Source: Rhodospirillales bacterium (GTDB lineage Bacteria > Pseudomonadota > Alphaproteobacteria > Acetobacterales > Acetobacteraceae). Taken from it: a stretch of 64,000 nt of DNA. This document shows, one piece after another, positions 6,588 through 15,451 of the stretch (positions are counted from its first letter, which is position 1; each line of letters starts with the position of its first letter). The stretch spans positions 1 to 64,000 of the forward strand of contig JANYDF010000090.1 of the NCBI GenBank assembly GCA_025359905.1, written 5' to 3'. The notes under the pieces are model-generated. The model was not told the origin of the DNA, ran no database searches, and saw nothing but the letters and a program-made list of their open reading frames with translations. A program made the translations under genes and the position numbers.

Positions 6588-8318
6588 ATGGACGCCAGCA
6601 CGCACGCCGAATCGCCGCATCGGCCCGCGCCCGGCGAAGCGCCGATCCGCCGGTTGCGGCTGGCCAGCGGACTGACGCTGTTCACCTATGCCGGGCTGCA
6701 TCTGCTCAACCACGCGCTCGGCAACGTCTCGGTAGCGGCGATGGAAGCCGGGCTGCGGCTGCAAAAGTTTCTGTGGCAGGGCACCGGCGGCACCATCGTG
6801 CTGTATGCCGCGTTGACCACACATTTCGCGCTCGGCCTGTGGGCGTTCTACCAGCGCCGCCATTTCGGCTGGACGCGCGCCGAGGTGACGCAACTGGCCC
6901 TCGGCCTATCGATCCCGCCGATGCTGGCCAACCACTTGTATGTCACGCGGATTTCCCTGGCGGTATTCGGTACTGAGAAGGGCTACGCGCAGGAACTGTA
7001 TTCGTTTTGGGTGGCCTCACCGAATCTCGGTATCTTGCAGGTGTCGGTGCTGCTGGTGGCCTGGACGCACGGCTGCATCGGAGTGAATTTCTGGCTGCGG
7101 CTGAAACGCTTTTATCCGCGCGCGGTGTCGTATTTGCTGTGCGCCGCCGTTGTGCTGCCGCTGCTGGCGCTGCTGGGGTTCTACCAGGGCGGTCGCACCG
7201 TGCTGGCACTTGCATCGGACCCTTCGTGGCAGGCGGCGAATCTGGCATCGGGGCAGATTGGACTACCGGCGCAGAATGCGGCGTTACGCCACTGGCGCGA
7301 CCTGAGCGTAGCCGCGTGCGGCGGTCTGTTCGTGTTGATCCTGCTGGCGCGCGGCGTGCGGGCGCTGCGCGAGCGGCGCGGCGCGGCGATTCAGGTGCGC
7401 TATCCCAGCGGGCGCGTGGTCACGGTGCCGCGCGGCTTTTCGGTGCTGGAAGCCAGCCGCGCCGCGCGGGTGCCACATGCCTCGGTGTGCGGCGGGCGCG
7501 GGCGCTGTTCCACCTGCCGGGTGCGGATCATCGACGGACCGCCGCCGCCTGCCGCGAGTGCGGGCGAAGCGGCGCTGCTACACGCCGTATCGGCGGGGCC
7601 GGGCGTGCGGCTCGCCTGCCAGTACCGCCCGCACGGCAATGTCACCGTGGTGCCGCTGTTGCGCCCCGGCCCCGGCGTCGCGGCGCTGCGCCATCTGCCG
7701 CAGCGCGTGCAGGGCGAGGAGCGGTTTATAGCAGCATTGGTGGTGGACATGCGCGATTCGTCGCGGCTGGCGGAAACCAGGCTGCCGTTCGATGCCGTGT
7801 TCATCATCGACCGTTTCGTAGCCGGGATCGCGCAAGCCGTGACGGCGTCCGGCGGACGGGTGACGCATTTCACCGGCGATGGGCTGATCGCCACCTTCGG
7901 ACTGGCCTGCGCCCCGCCGCTGGCTTGCCGGCAGGCGTTGGTGGCGCTGGTCGGCATCGCGCGCAACATGGCGGCCCTCAACGCGCTGCTGCACGCCGAA
8001 GCCTCCGAGGCGATCCGCTTCGGTGCCGGCCTGCATGGCGGCGTCGCGGTGGTCGGCGAGATCGGGCTGGCCGATACGCGAGTGTTCACCACGCTGGGCG
8101 ACGCCACCAACGCCGCCGCCCGGCTGGAGGAACTGTGCAAAACCTATCGTTGCGAGGCGGTGGTGTCCGAGGAGGTCTGCGCCTTGGCGGGCGCCGATCT
8201 GTCCGGCTTTGCGCTGCATGAAACAAGTCTGCGCGGCCGCAGTGCCACGCTGGCGGTGCGCGCGGTGCCGCAAGCCGCCGATCTAGCGGCGGTGCTGAAG
8301 GCGGTGGCGGCCAGTTAA
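6588..8318 (+). CDS. cyaC: Membrane-anchored 2Fe-2S class III adenylate cyclase (CyaC-like)
   Basis: A 576-residue fusion. Residues ~25-270 form a succinate-dehydrogenase-like membrane anchor of several hydrophobic helices with conserved histidines (LHLLNHALG, TTHFALG, ANHLYV, WTHGCIG) suited to binding haem b. Residues ~285-370 are a ferredoxin domain with CGGRGRCSTC and a fourth Cys in LACQYRP. Residues ~380-576 are a class III cyclase with metal aspartates in VVDMRDS and FTGDGLIATFG and the TTLGDATNAAARLEE motif. This layout matches the quinone-responsive CyaC of Sinorhizobium, which couples cAMP synthesis to redox state. It is tail to tail with a CRP-type gene, overlapping it by 4 bp. The ATG at 6588 follows GCGGAG; longer readings add non-conserved sequence. 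Confidence 0.85.
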   Translation: MDASTHAESPHRPAPGEAPIRRLRLASGLTLFTYAGLHLLNHALGNVSVAAMEAGLRLQKFLWQGTGGTIVLYAALTTHFALGLWAFYQRRHFGWTRAEVTQLALGLSIPPMLANHLYVTRISLAVFGTEKGYAQELYSFWVASPNLGILQVSVLLVAWTHGCIGVNFWLRLKRFYPRAVSYLLCAAVVLPLLALLGFYQGGRTVLALASDPSWQAANLASGQIGLPAQNAALRHWRDLSVAACGGLFVLILLARGVRALRERRGAAIQVRYPSGRVVTVPRGFSVLEASRAARVPHASVCGGRGRCSTCRVRIIDGPPPPAASAGEAALLHAVSAGPGVRLACQYRPHGNVTVVPLLRPGPGVAALRHLPQRVQGEERFIAALVVDMRDSSRLAETRLPFDAVFIIDRFVAGIAQAVTASGGRVTHFTGDGLIATFGLACAPPLACRQALVALVGIARNMAALNALLHAEASEAIRFGAGLHGGVAVVGEIGLADTRVFTTLGDATNAAARLEELCKTYRCEAVVSEEVCALAGADLSGFALHETSLRGRSATLAVRAVPQAADLAAVLKAVAAS

Positions 8319-9022
8319 CCGCGCTCTGCCGGAATTTCCTCCAGCACATCGGGCCGCAGCACGGTCATGCGCCCGCCGTCGCGGCCGATGGCGCCGCTGT
8401 CCTCCCACAGCCGCAACTGCCGGTTCACCTTCTCGCGTGAGCCGCCGACGATGGCGCCGAGATCTTTCTGCGACAGCCGCACTTCGATGCGCGTGCCCCC
8501 CGGCACTGGCGTGCCGTATTCGCTGGCCAGCCGCAGCAACACCCGGCCGAGCCGCACCGGCAGCGGCAGCAGCATCATGTCTTCCAGTGCTGCATTGGAC
8601 CGGCGCAGGCGGCGCGTCAGCACCGCCATCAGCCGCAGGCACAAATCGGCGCTGCCGCGCAGTTGGCGCAGAAACCGGCCGCGTTCGATGGCCAGCAGCA
8701 CGCAGGCTTCCAGCGCCGTGGCGTCGGCGCTGACCGGTTCGCCGTCGATCAAAGACATTTCGCCGATCACGTCGCCGGGGCCGAGCACCACCAGCGTGAC
8801 CTCGCGCCCGTCCTCGGACGTGGTGGCAATGCGGATTTGCCCTTCGATCACCACGAACGCGCCGGGGCTTTCCGCGCCACGCCGCAGCAGGACGGCCCCG
8901 CGCGCCAGCCGCTTGAGCGTGGCTTGCGCTAGCACCGCCTCCAACTCGGCTGGCTGCATGGCCTGAAACAGCGGGCTGCGCGCCAGCACCGCGCGGCGGG
9001 CGGAGGCATCGGTGCCGCTCAT
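8315..9022 (-). CDS. CRP/FNR-family transcriptional regulator
   Basis: A 235-residue CRP-type activator. Residues ~15-125 form the cyclic-nucleotide-binding beta-roll (GDVIGEMSLIDGEP). A dimerisation helix follows, then a C-terminal HTH around LSQKDLGAIVGGSREKVNRQ (~183-202). At the position where cAMP-binding relatives have Arg-Ser (the phosphate-binding Arg82 of E. coli CRP) this protein reads Val-Ser. The Thr127-Ser128 pair aligns with Ser-Asn. Ligand specificity may therefore differ from canonical cAMP binding. The gene faces the redox cyclase and overlaps its 3' end by 4 bp, which suggests a sensor-effector pair. AGGG precedes the ATG. Confidence 0.85.
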   Translation of the reverse strand: MSGTDASARRAVLARSPLFQAMQPAELEAVLAQATLKRLARGAVLLRRGAESPGAFVVIEGQIRIATTSEDGREVTLVVLGPGDVIGEMSLIDGEPVSADATALEACVLLAIERGRFLRQLRGSADLCLRLMAVLTRRLRRSNAALEDMMLLPLPVRLGRVLLRLASEYGTPVPGGTRIEVRLSQKDLGAIVGGSREKVNRQLRLWEDSGAIGRDGGRMTVLRPDVLEEIPAERG

Positions 9023-9235
9023 GCGCCCTGCACCGGCAAAGGGTTCGGCGCGGGCATTCGGCGGTGTGGCATGGCGGTCTCCTGCGGGCGCCGCATTTTG
9101 GGCGGCATGGCAATCAGCTAGCGCGATTCTGCGTGTTGCAAAGGGAACATTGGGCCGCGCCGAACGACCTGCGTTGCGCTGTTGCGGCTGGCGTCACAGA
9201 CCGCTAGCGTTTCGTCATGGTGCGAGGAGCAAATG

Positions 9236-9928
9236 ATGCTGCCGCTTCCCGAACGCAGCCAATGCGTCGAATCTCTCCGAGGCGGCCTCATCGTCTCGTG
9301 CCAGCCAGTGATCGGCGGACCCATGGACGCGCCGGCGTTTGTCGCGGCGATGGCCCTGGCGGCGCTGGCCGGTGGGGCGGCGGGCCTGCGCATCGAGGGG
9401 TTGGCCAATCTGCGCGCGGTGCGGGCTGCCACCAGCGCGCCAGTCATCGGGCTGATCAAGCGCAGCGTGCCGGATAGCGACATTTATATTACCCCCACTG
9501 AGGCCGATGTGGCGGCGCTATGCGAAGCCGGGGCCGATATCGTTGCCTTCGATGCGACGCTGCGCCCGCGCCCGGTGACGGTCGCCGCCTTGGTGGCGGT
9601 GGCCCATGCGGCTGGCAAGTTGGCGATGGCCGATTGCGCAAGGGCGGCGGATGGGGCGGCGGCGGTTGCCGCAGGCGTCGATGTCGTGGGCTCCACGCTG
9701 TCGGGCTACACCGGCGGCCCGGTTTCCGACGTGCCGGACTTGGGGCTGGTGACGGCGCTGGCCGGGTTGGGCTGCCCGGTATTCGCTGAAGGCCGCTACC
9801 GCACGCCGGAACAAGCGCAGTCCGCGATGCTGGCGGGGGCTTCGGCGGTGGTGGTTGGCTCGGCGATTACCCGCATCGAGCATATCGCGGCATGGTTTGC
9901 CGATGCCGTGCGGGCGGCGGCCGTATGA
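9236..9928 (+). CDS. nanE: N-acylglucosamine-6-phosphate 2-epimerase (NanE)
   Basis: A 230-residue TIM-barrel protein of the NanE family, converting ManNAc-6-phosphate to GlcNAc-6-phosphate. Family landmarks are GGLIVSCQP near the N-terminus, LRIEGLANLRAV, GLIKR (catalytic Lys region), PDSDIYITPT, ADIVAFDAT, STLSGYT and FAEGRYRTPEQA. GAGGAG at 9224-9229 favours the second of two adjacent ATGs. The stop overlaps nanK (ATGA). It opens a five-gene operon with nanK and an ABC importer, so the imported sugar is probably ManNAc or a precursor of it. Confidence 0.92.
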   Translation: MLPLPERSQCVESLRGGLIVSCQPVIGGPMDAPAFVAAMALAALAGGAAGLRIEGLANLRAVRAATSAPVIGLIKRSVPDSDIYITPTEADVAALCEAGADIVAFDATLRPRPVTVAALVAVAHAAGKLAMADCARAADGAAAVAAGVDVVGSTLSGYTGGPVSDVPDLGLVTALAGLGCPVFAEGRYRTPEQAQSAMLAGASAVVVGSAITRIEHIAAWFADAVRAAAV

Positions 9929-10809
9929 CGGATGCGGCGCCGGTGCTCGGCATCGATCTGGGCGGCACCAAGATGCTCCTCGGGCTCGTGCGCAGCGGCG
10001 TGTGCGATGCGCCAGTGCGTATCCCAACGCCGGCTGAGGCCAATCCGCATCGCTGGCTCGATGCGCTCGCCGCGGCGGCGGCACCGTGGCGCGGGCAATA
10101 TAAGGCCGCCGCCATCGCCGCGAGCGGTTTGATTGCGAACGGCTGTTGGTGGGCGGTCAATCCGGCGGTGTTGCCGGTGCCCGCCGGGTTTCCGCTGGTG
10201 GACGAATTGCAGCGCCGCCTGGGCGTGCCGGTGTGCGCGGTCAATGACGGTCAGGCGGCGGCCTGGGGCGAGTTCCGGTTTGGGGCTGGGCAGGGCTGCG
10301 ATCTTGTGTTCATCACGGTCTCCACCGGCGTCGGCGGCGGCATTGTGCTGGGCGGCCGCTTGCTGACCGGGCATCGCGGGTTGGCCGGGCATGTTGGCCA
10401 ATATCGTGGCGGCGAGACATTATCGATGCCGATTGTCGAAGATCGGGCGTCCGGCACGGCGTTAGCCGAGGCAGCAGCGGCATTGGGCCATATGCCGGAT
10501 GCAGCGGCGGTGTTCACGTCGGCGGCAAATGGGGCTGGGTGGGCGGAGCGATTGCTGAACGAGGTGTCCGGCCGTTTGGCGCCGGCGCTGGCGTGCTTGC
10601 AGGCCTTGCTGGACCCTGATTGCATTGTCATCGGCGGCGGCGTTGGGCTGGCGCCAGGCTATATCGACCGTTTGCGGCGGCATGTGGCCGGGCTGCCGGA
10701 CTTGCTGCGTCCCGAACTGCGGCCCGCCGCACTCGGGGCAATGGCCGGGCTGCTCGGGGCAGCCGACTACGGAGCGAGTGCACGAAACCACCAGGGGGCA
10801 ACAACATGA
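9925..10809 (+). CDS. nanK: ROK-family kinase, probable N-acetylmannosamine kinase
   Basis: A 294-residue ROK kinase starting GIDLGGTKMLLG (phosphate-binding motif), with NDGQAAAWGE (catalytic Asp) and STGVGGGIVLGGRLL. NanK makes ManNAc-6-phosphate, the substrate of the preceding gene product. The usual ROK zinc motif CxCGxxGCxE is absent; after GLAGHVGQYRGGE the chain passes straight into ASGTALAEA. It therefore belongs to the non-zinc branch or has lost the site. It overlaps nanE upstream and the binding-protein gene downstream by 4 nt each (ATGA). Confidence 0.82.
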   Translation: MTDAAPVLGIDLGGTKMLLGLVRSGVCDAPVRIPTPAEANPHRWLDALAAAAAPWRGQYKAAAIAASGLIANGCWWAVNPAVLPVPAGFPLVDELQRRLGVPVCAVNDGQAAAWGEFRFGAGQGCDLVFITVSTGVGGGIVLGGRLLTGHRGLAGHVGQYRGGETLSMPIVEDRASGTALAEAAAALGHMPDAAAVFTSAANGAGWAERLLNEVSGRLAPALACLQALLDPDCIVIGGGVGLAPGYIDRLRRHVAGLPDLLRPELRPAALGAMAGLLGAADYGASARNHQGATT

Positions 10810-12125
10810 AATCGATTGTGCAGGCACTATGCAGCGCAGCGGCGCTGCTAGCGTTGAGCGGCGCTGCGGCGAGGGCCGAGGTGACGGTGTTGGGCTGGCC
10901 CGGCGGGCCGGAAGAAGTGTCGCTGCGCGCCAGCGCGGAAGTTTACAACAAGACCGCTGCGGCGGACGATCAGGTGAAGCTGATCTTCTTCAACCGCGAC
11001 AACTTCTTCGACAAGCTGCAAACCGATCTGGCCGCCGGCACCACCGAATTCGACGCCAATCTCACCGCGACGTACGCCGTCGGCCGCTATGCGCCGTTCA
11101 TGGACCCGCTGGAATTGCCCGCTGCTGCGCACGAGACCTTTAGCGATGGCGTGCTGAAGACCATGCAGTTCGAAGGTAAGCAGTACGGGATACCCACCGA
11201 CCTGTCGATGCACTTCATGTATTACCGCAGCGACCTGATCGCCAAGTTGCTGTCCGATCCGGCATGGCAGGCCAAATACAGCGAGATCGCCAAGGCCAAA
11301 CTTGGCAAGGATTTGAAGCCGAAAGACCCGGACCAGTGGAACTGGGACGACTGGGCGGCGACCGCGCTGTTCTTCACCAAGAGCGTCAATAGCGATAGCC
11401 CGACGCGCTACGGCACCGTGTTGCAGATGAAGAATCTGCTGTTCAACATGATGGTGTGGCACTCCACGGCACGTTCGTTCGGCGGCAACTGGACCGACGC
11501 TTCAGGCAAGGTGATCGTCGATGGGCCCGGCTACCGCGCCGGATTGCAGTTGTACAAGATGCTGTACGACGCAGGCACGTCGCCGAAAGACTCGCTGTCG
11601 TACGAATACGCCGAAGCCAACGCGGCCTTCGGTTCCGGGCAGGCGGCGACCATGCTGCAATGGAACGCAGCACTCGGCGATTTGGACAGTAAGGAAAAGA
11701 CGCCTGCGGTGGCTGGCAAGATCGGCACCGTGGCACCCCCGGCCGGACCGGATGGGCGCTTTACCCATATCCACGGCTTGGGCCTCGGCATCAATGCGTC
11801 GTCCAAGCACAAGGCGGGCGCTTTGAAGTTCCTCAACTGGCTGGCCACGCCGGATGCGATGCTGGGCTATGCCCGATCCGGCGGCTCGCCTGCGCTACAA
11901 TCGGCACTGGTGGACAAGATCGCCAAGGAACGCCCGGATCTGGTCAAGATCGGCACGTTCGCTGGGCAATACGGCTTCGTGATGAATGGCGCCACATCGG
12001 CCAAGACGCTGCCGATCTACGAACTGCAAGCCAAACAGTTCACCGGCTATTGGGCGGGCACGCAATCGTTGGATGATGCGTTGAAGGCGGTGTCGGCTGG
12101 TATGACGGACCTGTTGAAGAAGTAG
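10806..12125 (+). CDS. ABC transporter sugar-binding protein
   Basis: A 439-residue periplasmic solute-binding protein of the family-1 (maltose/UgpB-like) type. A Sec signal peptide ends ALSGAAARA (~residue 24). The mature chain begins with EVTVLGWPGGPEE and carries the family's YGIPTDLSMHFMYYRSD and a C-terminal GTQSLDDALKAV stretch. AGGGGG precedes the ATG, which overlaps the nanK stop. The ligand is unknown; coupling to nanEK suggests an N-acetylated hexosamine or an oligomer that contains it. Confidence 0.88.
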   Translation: MKSIVQALCSAAALLALSGAAARAEVTVLGWPGGPEEVSLRASAEVYNKTAAADDQVKLIFFNRDNFFDKLQTDLAAGTTEFDANLTATYAVGRYAPFMDPLELPAAAHETFSDGVLKTMQFEGKQYGIPTDLSMHFMYYRSDLIAKLLSDPAWQAKYSEIAKAKLGKDLKPKDPDQWNWDDWAATALFFTKSVNSDSPTRYGTVLQMKNLLFNMMVWHSTARSFGGNWTDASGKVIVDGPGYRAGLQLYKMLYDAGTSPKDSLSYEYAEANAAFGSGQAATMLQWNAALGDLDSKEKTPAVAGKIGTVAPPAGPDGRFTHIHGLGLGINASSKHKAGALKFLNWLATPDAMLGYARSGGSPALQSALVDKIAKERPDLVKIGTFAGQYGFVMNGATSAKTLPIYELQAKQFTGYWAGTQSLDDALKAVSAGMTDLLKK

Positions 12126-12185
12126 GATCGAGATGGCGGCTATCGCCATTCGCACCCCATCACGGCCGGAGCAAATCCGGCCGTG

Positions 12186-13064
12186 ATGGCTGCTGCGCGC
12201 CGCAGCCTGAACAGCCGCCGCGACGGCTGGTTCATGGTGTCGCCGATCACGGCATTCCTGATTGTCGTGCTGGCGATTCCGCTCGTGGTGGACTGCATCT
12301 ACGCCGTCTCGCGGGTTCGCTTCGAGACCTTGCGGGCGCCGGAGTTCATCGGATTCGGCAATTTCGCCAAGGTGCTGTTCGACCACGAATTCTGGGGCGC
12401 GATGCTGTTTTCGCTGCGCTTCGGCCTGTTGGTAACGGCGGCCGAAGTGTTGCTCGCCTTGGTCTTGGCGATCTTTCTGGCGCCATTGCTGGCCAAGCGG
12501 TCTTGGCTAATCGCGCCGTTGATGCTGCCGATGATGGTGGCCCCCGCGCTGGTAGGTTTGATGTACCGGCTGGCGTTGCACGAATTTGTTGGGCCTATTC
12601 CGTACTACTTTGTGCTGCTGACTGGCGATAGCCCGTCGTTCCTCGGCCCGGACAACGTGTTCTGGACGCTGGTGACCATCGAGACGCTGCAATGGACGCC
12701 GTTCGCGCTGCTGATTTTGTATACCGCGTATCAGTCGATCGCCACCGACGTGCGTGAGGCCGCCGAACTCGATGGCCCAAGTACGTGGCAAATGCTGCGC
12801 TATATCGAACTGCCGTTGATGCGCCCGACCATCCTGGCGGTTGGATTCATCCGCTTCATCGACAGTTTCCGGGTGTTCGACAACGTGTTCACGTTGACCG
12901 GCAGCGGGGCGGGCGGCAACACGATGAGCATCAGCATTTACATCTACGAAGTGTTTTTTCGCCGCAACGACATCGGCGTCGCGGTTGCCGCCTCCATCGT
13001 GCTGCTTGCGGTCTCGTTCGGGCTGCTCACGCTGTTGTTGCGCTGGTCGGAGCGGCAGGCGTGA
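12186..13064 (+). CDS. ABC transporter permease (MalF/UgpA-like)
   Basis: A 292-residue permease with about six membrane helices, the first at residues ~17-40. The cytoplasmic EAA loop reads DVREAAELDGPSTWQMLRYI, the contact for the ATPase. The ATG at 12186 directly follows an in-frame GTG at 12183; either may be used. The stop overlaps the next permease start (GTGA). It is the partner of the following gene in a heterodimeric importer. Confidence 0.9.
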   Translation: MAAARRSLNSRRDGWFMVSPITAFLIVVLAIPLVVDCIYAVSRVRFETLRAPEFIGFGNFAKVLFDHEFWGAMLFSLRFGLLVTAAEVLLALVLAIFLAPLLAKRSWLIAPLMLPMMVAPALVGLMYRLALHEFVGPIPYYFVLLTGDSPSFLGPDNVFWTLVTIETLQWTPFALLILYTAYQSIATDVREAAELDGPSTWQMLRYIELPLMRPTILAVGFIRFIDSFRVFDNVFTLTGSGAGGNTMSISIYIYEVFFRRNDIGVAVAASIVLLAVSFGLLTLLLRWSERQA

Positions 13065-13891
13065 AGCGGGCCATCGCAGCGCTGCGCTGGATGGTGCTGA
13101 TTGTGGCCATCATGGTGCTGAATGCGCCGGTGATCATCACGCTGATCACCTCGTTCAAGAGCGATGCCGAGATTGTCAGCAACGCCTCGCTGCTTGTCGA
13201 GGCGCCGACGCTAGTCAATTACGTGCATATCTTCGCCATGTCGGACCGCTTCGACATTCTGCATTTCCTGTGGAACAGCGTCGTCGAGGCCAGCCTCGGC
13301 ACCGCGTTCGCGCTGGCGCTATCGCTGCCCGCCGCTTACGGCATCGTGCGGTTTCGCGTTGGGCTGCACTGGCTGTTTCCGCAGGTGGTCAACCAGCGCG
13401 CCATTCCGCTGATCATTTTCGCCATCCCGCTATACCTGATGTATCAGGCGACCGGGCTGCTCGACACCAAGCTTGGCATGGCGATCATCGTCTGCTGGGT
13501 GAACTTGCCGCTGGTGCTGGTGTTGCTGGTCAATGCGGTGCGCGACGTGCCGATCGAAATGGACGAGGCGGCGCGCATCGACGGGGCCAGTTCATGGACC
13601 ATCGTGCGGCTGGTGATCCTGCCGCTGGTGCGCCAAACCATCGCCTCGGCCGCAGTGCTGGCCTTCGTGTATGCCTGGAACGAGTTCCTGTTCTCGCTGA
13701 TCCTGACCACCCGTGCTGCGGTGCCGGTCACGGTCGGCGCGTCGTTCTTCTTTTCGGCCAGCGGCGGCGGCGTGCAATGGGGCGTGGCCGCGGCGGTGAT
13801 GATGTTGAGCACGCTGCCGCCGTTGTTGCTGGGGTTGTTCGCCTATCGCCACATCGGCCGCTCGATGACCAGCGGGGCAATCAAGGGGTAG
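13061..13891 (+). CDS. ABC transporter permease (MalG/UgpE-like)
   Basis: A 276-residue permease that begins at a GTG overlapping the upstream stop. It has an N-terminal helix (MVLIVAIMVLNAPVIITLIT) and the EAA loop EMDEAARIDGASSWTIVRLV. It completes the two-permease channel. No ATP-binding subunit follows: the next gene is on the opposite strand and belongs to the nos cluster. The importer must therefore borrow an ATPase encoded elsewhere, as some CUT1 systems do. Confidence 0.9.
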   Translation: MKRAIAALRWMVLIVAIMVLNAPVIITLITSFKSDAEIVSNASLLVEAPTLVNYVHIFAMSDRFDILHFLWNSVVEASLGTAFALALSLPAAYGIVRFRVGLHWLFPQVVNQRAIPLIIFAIPLYLMYQATGLLDTKLGMAIIVCWVNLPLVLVLLVNAVRDVPIEMDEAARIDGASSWTIVRLVILPLVRQTIASAAVLAFVYAWNEFLFSLILTTRAAVPVTVGASFFFSASGGGVQWGVAAAVMMLSTLPPLLLGLFAYRHIGRSMTSGAIKG

Positions 13892-13896
13892 TGCGT

Positions 13897-13917
13897 GGCC
13901 GGACGTGGTGACCGGCC
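13897..13917. terminator. Stem-loop between convergent operons
   Basis: GGCCGG (13897-13902) and CCGGCC (13912-13917) form a 6-bp perfect stem with a 9-nt loop, just after the permease stop and before the end of nosX. It has no T tract. It is the only obvious candidate for ending transcription between the two convergent operons. Confidence 0.4.
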
Positions 13918-13961
13918 GGAACTCCACGATCCAGAGCGCCGCTGGCCGGTTCGCTGAACTG

Positions 13962-14945
13962 TCAGCCCCTTAGCGACAACCGCGCGCCGTCCGGCGCCAC
14001 GAAATGCGCCACTACGCTGCGCGCCCGCACAATAGGGGCCACGGCCTCGGCGGGCATCACCGCGAAGGCGTTGGACAGCGCGTTGGCCTCGGTGGCGGTG
14101 GCCGCTTCCACCGAGACCGACAGCCAGCGCCAACTGGTGCGCCCGCTCCAGGGTTCGAAGATATGGTTGAAGCGCCCGGCCGCGTCGAACACCGTGCCGT
14201 AACCGCCAGCGGTGGCCAGCGAGCGGTCGCGCAGTTCGACATATTCGCTGCACGTGCCCGGCGCCTTGGGGTTTTCCAGCCCGGCCGACCACGGCCCGCC
14301 ATCCGGATGCCCGCCAATGGCGCGGGTTTTGCCCATATCGACCAGCGCGTGTTCGACGCCATTGGCACGCAGCAATTCCACCACGCGGTCGGTGATATAG
14401 CCCTGGCCGATGCCGTTCAGCGTGATGCCCATGCCGGGCTTGGCAAATTCCAGCCGCGCCGGATCGATGATCAAGCTGTCCTCGCCAACACGGGCGACGG
14501 CGGCGGCGATGGTCTCGGCCGCTGGGCCATCCGGCGATGCGCCGGGCTGCGCGAAATGCGCCGCGTAGGTATGCCACAGCGGCTGCACCGTCACGTCAAA
14601 CGCGCCACCGGACATCGCATTGTAGCGCCGCGCTTCGGCCAGTACGCGCACGAGATCGAGCGGCGGCGTGTCCAGCGCGCCGTCGCGGTTCAGCCGGCAC
14701 AGTGCGCTGCCGGGCCGGTACAGGCTCATCACCTGCTCCAGCCGTTCCACTTCGTCCAGACAGGCCGCGATCAGGCGGCGGGCGGCGGCTGGGTCCGGGT
14801 GATAGATTTGCAGCACCGCATCGCAGCCTAAAGCCGCCCCGGTCCAGACCTGCAATTGGCTGGACGCCCGAGCGGCGTGCAACGGCAGCAACGGCAGGCC
14901 AGCGGCGGCGGTGATGCCGATGAAACGGCGGCGATTGAGGCGCAT
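13962..14945 (-). CDS. nosX: FAD:protein FMN transferase (NosX/ApbE family)
   Basis: A 327-residue ApbE-family protein with a Tat-type signal (RRRFIGITAAAG, residues 5-16). Core motifs are TLNGIGQGYITD and ALVDMGKTRAIGG. In nos clusters this enzyme attaches FMN to a threonine of NosR in the periplasm, and NosR here has a matching SGAT site. It is the last gene of a minus-strand operon starting with nosR, 2 bp after nosL. Its export signal agrees with periplasmic action. Confidence 0.9.
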   Translation of the reverse strand: MRLNRRRFIGITAAAGLPLLPLHAARASSQLQVWTGAALGCDAVLQIYHPDPAAARRLIAACLDEVERLEQVMSLYRPGSALCRLNRDGALDTPPLDLVRVLAEARRYNAMSGGAFDVTVQPLWHTYAAHFAQPGASPDGPAAETIAAAVARVGEDSLIIDPARLEFAKPGMGITLNGIGQGYITDRVVELLRANGVEHALVDMGKTRAIGGHPDGGPWSAGLENPKAPGTCSEYVELRDRSLATAGGYGTVFDAAGRFNHIFEPWSGRTSWRWLSVSVEAATATEANALSNAFAVMPAEAVAPIVRARSVVAHFVAPDGARLSLRG

Positions 14946-14947
14946 GG

Positions 14948-15451
14948 TCAGTTTCCTGCCGAGGCGGTGAGGATGTAGCCGGGCGGCATGTCGGCGAAGC
15001 CGACCAATTGGCCGCCATTGGCGTCGGCGAACCGGCGCGCGGCGGCGGCGTCGCCGAACGGGATGGCCTCACCGGTGTCCATGCCGCTGCGGCGGCGGCT
15101 GCCGATGACGAAGGTGGCGGCGTGCGCCTCCACCCAGGTGCCCGGCTCTGGCTGGTCCCAGTTCTGCGCGCGGCCCATGTCGTTGACGTAGATGGCGTCG
15201 ATGGCTTTCGGCATTTCCGGCAGCAGCGCGAAAGCGAAGGCGTCGCGCACGGTGGCGAACCAGTACGGGTCTGGCAGGCCGCGCACGAAAATCTGCCCCT
15301 TCGGTCCGGCATGCTCTGACAGCGCCATGCCGCAGAACTGCCCGACCGAGGCATCGGTGATCTCGCGTGGCGCTGGCAGGGCGGCGGCGGTTTTGTCCTG
15401 CTTGCAGGACGCCAGGGCGAGCAGCCCCAGCAATAATGCGCGGCGGTTCAT
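14948..15451 (-). CDS. nosL: Nitrous oxide reductase accessory lipoprotein NosL
   Basis: A 167-residue lipoprotein. The signal peptide ends in the lipobox LASC (Cys ~16). The copper-binding CGM motif of NosL appears in GQFCGMALSEH (~residues 38-48). NosL delivers Cu(I) for assembly of the catalytic copper-sulfide centre of NosZ. The gene overlaps nosY upstream by 4 nt. Confidence 0.93.
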   Translation of the reverse strand: MNRRALLLGLLALASCKQDKTAAALPAPREITDASVGQFCGMALSEHAGPKGQIFVRGLPDPYWFATVRDAFAFALLPEMPKAIDAIYVNDMGRAQNWDQPEPGTWVEAHAATFVIGSRRRSGMDTGEAIPFGDAAAARRFADANGGQLVGFADMPPGYILTASAGN

